Origin: Microcebus murinus
Taxonomy: Eukaryota; Chordata; Mammalia; Primates; Cheirogaleidae
Assembly: GCF_040939455.1 (NCBI RefSeq)
Contig: NC_134106.1
Span: 82,591,001 to 82,655,000 of the forward strand
Reading direction: 5' to 3'
Length of the DNA stretch: 64,000 nucleotides
The translations under genes were made by a program, and so were the position numbers. Position 1 is the stretch's first letter. Each line of letters opens with the position of its first letter. Positions 59,110-64,000 of the stretch are shown one piece after another. Under the pieces are notes generated by a model that worked only from the letters and a program-made list of their open reading frames with translations, made no database searches and had not been told where the DNA came from.

Positions 59110-61889
59110 AAGAATGTGTATGCTGACTTATTTTTACAACATAAATCCTATCCTTTGAAATAAATTTCTTACACAAGAAGGATGGAAAACTACTTACAAT
59201 TAGACAAACATGTTCGTCTCTCATCATAATCACTACATATAATATCTAGAAGTTAAATAGATTGGGGACCATTGATATGATATTGAACCATTAAAGTGTC
59301 TCTCCTCATAGTGTGATGACAAAAGCAAATTATTAGAAATTTAGCTGGTGGAGTATGACATCATCAGCAAGATGGCTGAGTAGGAGATCCCAGCCTTCCT
59401 TCCTCCTACAAAGAGCAACAATTCGGCAGCTGTCTATGAAGGAAAATAACTCAGGAAGAGCTCAAGAGTCCTCTTTAGAATGAAAAAAAAAAAAGAATAA
59501 TCATGGGAAAGGGAAGGAAAAACGGTTTTATTTTGCTTGCATCACTGCATTTCCTAGGACCGCATTGTTCAGCACAGTACTAAGTTTTCCTGACTTGCCA
59601 GTTCTCCTCATATGGAAAAGGAGAGTAGGAAAAACAAGCAGATTCCTCAGCCATTGGGAGCACTGCCGAAATAATTAGCTTCAGTTTCACCTCCACCAAC
59701 ACCACCACCCCTGAACACTGGGGTGACTGGCATAGCTGAGACATCTGGAGACAAATAGGAGCAAAGAAGAAGTACAGGGTCTGTCATATCAGCCATGTGG
59801 CTGAAATTGCTTCAGTCCACAGGTGCCCACTATGTACAGGATGTCATGACAGCAAACTTCTGTGCTGAGGACCCCAACAGCCTCACAGCCACTGTACACA
59901 GCTTTCATAACTGTGTACCCTGTACTGTTCATTGTCCTGGGCCCCAGCAGCTTACTCTCTAGCAGATTTCATTGCTGATGAAACCAACAGCCAGTGCAAG
60001 TATAGAGGACTCCCTGCAGCTTTTACCACCAAGGGCCTGGCAGATTTTTCCTGACCCCCACCACTGAGCTTGCATGAGTGTGCACACCTCCTGCTCAGGC
60101 TTTCAGTTGCCCTTGTATACACAGCTGACTGGACTCCTGCCACTAGACCTCAGCTATTCTCCATAGCCCTGCAGGTACACACTCTATCCCCTACCACCAT
60201 AGATGCTCCTGCATTCCATCCCAGCTATTGCCTCTGGCCATGGCCTTTGCCATCATGCACAGGCCCAAAGCTGGCCCCTGCCGCCATGCACAGGCCTACA
60301 GCCAGCCCAGAGATGAGCATGTGAATACCACTGGCTCTGTCCCCACTTCTGCCTGCTCTGACCTTTTGCTGCTAGACCTTGAAACATGGTTGAGGGACCC
60401 AATAGCCCTTTGCAGCCACCACAGACCTCCCCCAGCTCTTGCCACCAAGGACCAAACAGTTGCTGACATTGGGGACTCCAGCTGCCTGAGTCAATGAAAC
60501 ATTGTCTTATATCCACCCCTCGCCCATCCCCTGGACCTGGAGCTGCTGGTAAAGGTCTTTGCTTACCAAACCCAATCCATAAGGTCTGGAAGAAGTGACT
60601 GCTTCTTCAAATGCAGATACCTTCACAAGTCTCTAAGGATCACAAAAAATCAGGAAAACATGATCACAAAAATAACATAATAAACTTGTAGTTACTAATC
60701 CCAAAGGGCTAGAGATCCTAATATTATCAGACAAAGAATTCAAAATAATTGTTGTAATGAAGTTCAGTGAACTACAAGACAACATAGTTAAACAATTAAA
60801 CAATATCAGGAAAACAATATAAGAACAAAACAAGAAGCTCAACAGAAATTCAAAACTTGGAAAAAACACAAATTTTAAACCTGGAGAATACAATAAACAA
60901 ACAAAAAGCAATAGAGAGCATCCACCACAGATTAAATCAAACAGAAGAAAGAATAGGAAACTCAAAGACAGAGTATTTTGAATCATACAGTTAGAGGAGA
61001 AACAAAAGAAATAATAAAAAGGAATGAAGAAAGCCTACAAGATCTGTGAAATAATCCAGACAGCTATGTTTATATACAGGATTTTCAGAAGGAGAAGAGA
61101 AATGGAAAGGAATAGAATGCTGAGTAATGAAATGATAGCTGAAAACATCTCCAAATTGGGGAAAGATGAGAATATCCAGGTACATGAAGCTCAACGGTCT
61201 CCAATCAAATTCAACCAGAGATTTTATGAAGAAACATTAAAATAAAACTTTCAAGTATCAAAGACAAAGAGAGACTTTTGAAAGCAGTGAGAGAAAGGAA
61301 GCATATTACATACCACAGAATCTTAATAAGGCTATCAATTGATTTCTCAGTAGAATCCTTTTAGACCAGGAGAGAGTGAAATGATATATTCAAAATGCTG
61401 AAAGAAAAAACCTGACAACCAAGAATAATTTACCTGGCAAATCTGTCTTTCAGAAATGAAGGGAAAAAAGATTTACCTAGACAAAAATAAAGCCGAAGTT
61501 CATAGCCACTAGACTTGTTTTACAAGAAATGCTAAATGGAGAACTTCAAGCTGAAAGGAAATGCCATTGATTAGCAACATGAAAACATAAGAAAGTATAA
61601 AACTCACTGGTAAAGGTAAATATATAGTCAAGTCCAGAATACTCTAATACTGTAATGGTTATATATGGTCATATATAAACTACTTACAACTGTAGAATAA
61701 AAGTTAAAAGAGAGAAGTGAGAAAAATAACTATAGTTAAAATAATTTGTAAGAGATAAACAATATAAAAAGTTGTAAATTGTGACATCAAAAATATAAAA
61801 TGTGGGGTGAGGAAATATAAGTATAGAGCTTTTATATGTAATTGAATTAAGTGTTTATAAACTTAAAATAGACTGGTATATTCAAAAGA

Positions 61890-62027
61890 AGACAGAATAA
61901 TAACCAGCAAACACATAAAAAATGCTCAACATTTCTAATCATTAGGGAAATAAAATAAAACCACAATGAGATATCACCTAACCCCAGTGAGAATGGCCTT
62001 TATCAAAAAAAATCCCAAAACAACAAC
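61890..62027 (+). mobile_element. Out-of-order L1 ORF2 C-terminal fragment
   Basis: 'aaaaatgctcaacatttcta', 'caatgagatatcacctaacc' and 'cccagtgagaatggccttta' correspond to 8165-8280 in the other L1 and to 63175-63245 further on. Here the segment lies upstream of the RT active-site region, that is, in the wrong order. Confidence 0.75.
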
Positions 62028-62075
62028 TTTTTATAAAGTATCCAAATTAAAAAGGAAGAAGTGAAGTTATCCCTA

Positions 62076-62087
62076 TTTGCAGATAAC
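62076..62087 (+). other. Mutated RT active site (FADN)
   Basis: In the frame [16 protein letters not shown] the codons are ttt gca gat aac. L1 RT uses F/Y-A-D-D here; the second aspartate is asparagine, removing a metal-binding residue. One more sign of a dead copy. Confidence 0.75.
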
Positions 62088-63421
62088 ATGATCCAATATG
62101 TAGGAAGTCCTAGACTATATTTTTTAAAAAAACTGTCAGAACTAATAAATGAATTTAGTAAAGTTGTAAGACACAAAATCAACATGCAAAAAACTAGTTG
62201 TATATCTTTGTACCCATAAGGATCTATCCAAGAGATAAATCAAGAAATAATCCCATTTATGATGACATCTAAAGAACAAATACTTAGAAATAAATTTAAC
62301 AAAGGGGGTAGAAGACCTGTACATGAAAAAATAATGAAATATTGGTGAAAGAAATTGAAGAAGACACAAATAGATGGAAATATATCCTGTGTTTATGGAT
62401 TGGGAGAATTAATATTGTTAACATGCCCAAATAATACAAACTATTATACATATTTAATCCAATCCATATCAAAATTCCAACGATGTTTTTACAGAAACAG
62501 TGAAAAACAACTATAAAATGCATGTGTAACTACAAAAGACCCTGATTAGCCTAAGGAATCCTAAGAAAGAAAAACAAAGTTGATGACATCACACTCCCTG
62601 ATTTCAAATTATATTACAAAGCTACAATATGACAACAGTATCATGTTGGCGTAAAGACAGACATATAGACCAATGGAACAGAATAAAGAGCCTAGAAATA
62701 AATCCATATCTATACAGTCAAGTGTTCTCCAACAAGAGTGCCAAGCACACATACGGGAAAAGGATACCCCCTTCAATAAATAGTGTTGGGAAAACTGGAT
62801 ATCTCCATGCAAAAGGATGCATTTAGACCCTTATCTTATAATAATACTATACACAAAATCTACTCACTGTAGATTAAAGATCTAAAAGTAAGACCTGAAA
62901 CCTTAAATTCCTTAAAGAAAATGTGGGGGTAAACCTCCTTGAAAGCAGTCTTGGCAATGAGTTTTGGGATATCACACCAAGTTCCCAATGTAGAGAATGA
63001 AAGAAAATATTTGAAACCATATGTCTGATAAAGGTTAAATTATCCAAAATACATAAAGACCTCACACAACTCGATAGCAAGAAAACAAACAACCAAACAC
63101 AAAAAAGTGGGCAAAGGTCCTGAATAGATATTTCTCCAAAGGGTATATAAAAATGGTCAACAGGTATATGAAAATGTGCTCAAAACCACTAATCATCAGA
63201 GAAATGCAAATCAAAACTACAATGAGATATAACCTCACTCCTTGTAGATGGCTACAATCAAAGATAAAAGATAAGTGTTGGTGAGGGTGTGGAGTAAAGG
63301 GAATCCTTGCATACCATTGATGGAAATGTAAATTGGTACAGCCATTTTGAAAAACAGCACAGAGGAGAAAACAACCTAAGTGGCCATCGATGGATGAATG
63401 GATAAGAAAATTGTGACACAC

Positions 63422-63440
63422 ATCCACACACACACACACT
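63422..63440. repeat. Short (CA)n tract in L1
   Basis: About nine CA units inside the L1 3' region. Confidence 0.85.
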
Positions 63441-63800
63441 GGCTTATTATTCAGCCTCTAAATAGAAGGCGATCCTGCCATTTGCAACAATATAATGAAC
63501 CTGGAGGACATCATGCTAAATGAAATCAGCCAGGCAAAGAAAGACAAACAAAAAGTCAAATACATAGAAATATAAACTATAACTTTGGTTATCAGAGGCA
63601 GGGATGAGAGAGAAATAGAGAGATGTCTATCAAAAGTTATAAAGTTGCAGTTATGTAGAATGCATAAGTCTACAGAGCTAATGTGCAGCATGAGGACTAC
63701 AGATAATATTATATCGCATAATGGAAACTTGCTGAGTAGATTTTAGGTGCTCTTACCACATGCATACATATGCACGCACACACGTTAAAACAAACAAATA

Positions 63801-64000
63801 GAGAAAGAAGTCTACAGGCCACACTATCAAGGGTTACTATAAAATATTAAAAGTGGAGGCAGGATGAAAAACCTCTCATGAATCTATTTCTACTTCAGTA
63901 TCTTATTTTCCCCTCAGGCTTTGGTCATGGAAAATGAAGACTTTCAAAACTCTTTTTTTTAATGTTTTGTTTTGATTTGTTTTCCTATTTCTATACTTGG
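63801..64000. other. Unique flank after the L1
   Basis: No gene or repeat recognised up to the window end. Confidence 0.4.

Larger units (their letters stand above)
59345..63800 (+). mobile_element. L1 of about 4.4 kb with 5' UTR and 3' end, internally rearranged
   Basis: The 5' end ('tatgacatcatcagcaagat', 'ggctgagtaggagatcccag') leads into a GC-richer 5' UTR to about 60600. ORF1-type text follows at 60700-61560 ('gaatagaatgctgagtaatg', 'cagtgagagaaaggaagcat', 'tttcagaaatgaagggaaaa'). Then comes an out-of-order ORF2 C-terminal piece (61890-62027). ORF2 resumes from the RT active site (62042 onward), through 'gaattaatattgttaacatg', 'gagaaatgcaaatcaaaact' and 'ggcttattattcagcctcta', to a 3' UTR ending 'gagtagattttaggtgctct' and ACGC-rich text. 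The endonuclease and N-terminal RT are absent. All frames are broken. Confidence 0.8.

Noticed and set aside
60633..60986. 117-codon minus-strand frame with hydrophobic Leu/Phe runs resembling membrane segments
   Set aside because: It is antisense to A-rich L1 ORF1-type sequence; A-rich DNA read in reverse gives Phe/Leu/Ser runs.

Overview
The window is a gene-free (intergenic or deep intronic) stretch of nuclear DNA from a strepsirrhine primate, most probably a lemur. The diagnosis rests on the Alu elements. The full-length dimeric copies at 12348, 19617, 29165 and 32774 carry the right-arm wording 'gttgctgtgagctaggctga'. Three of them (not 12348) also have a linker containing 'ggccaact' just before the second A-box-like arm. 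Both are typical of lemur Alus rather than human AluJ/S/Y. Several L1 3' ends (8960, 16630, 44680) share a closing block of the form 'tgtacccc-taatat-ctgaaata' that also fits a strepsirrhine L1 lineage. No open reading frame longer than about 140 codons exists, and each of the longest ones either lies in a recognisable transposon or shows no family resemblance. I see no exon, promoter, CpG island, RNA gene or CRISPR array.

Layout. 1-3.7 kb: AT-rich unique DNA with small L2 remnants and a palindromic AT cluster at 101-162. 3.7-7.2 kb: an old L1M from its 5' region to its 3' end, interrupted by (AT)n, (AC)n, a FLAM Alu monomer and a mariner-like MITE, and carrying a 63-bp inverted repeat. 7.6-9.0 kb: a younger L1 3' end. 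9-15.6 kb: unique DNA with MIR, L2 and one Alu. 15.9-16.6 kb: another L1 3' end. 17.3-17.6 kb: a CR1/L3-type reverse transcriptase relic on the minus strand. 18-28 kb: MIR, L2, MER5A and one Alu, with two long unique blocks. 29-34 kb: an LTR-like repeat split by an Alu, a solo MLT1-type LTR, MER20-like hAT MITEs and one Alu. 34-41 kb: mostly unique DNA, then a long L2. 41.3-42.2 kb: a three-level nest (L1, hAT MITE, MLT1 LTR). 44.5-45.6 kb: an L1 tail, an MLT1 LTR and an L2. 47-54 kb: L1M, L2 and an internally deleted L1. 57.5-64 kb: an L1ME 3' end, an Alu and a rearranged L1 of about 4.4 kb.

No genes work together here. The informative content is the history of insertions: target-site duplications, nesting order, internal deletions, templated duplications and hairpins. 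Repeat-free blocks at about 13.6-14.7, 26.4-27.2 and 38.3-38.7 kb contain homeodomain/POU-like motifs and are the only places where regulatory function is a reasonable guess. I found no evidence of a new biological system. Family names come from memory of consensus sequences and were not checked by alignment.
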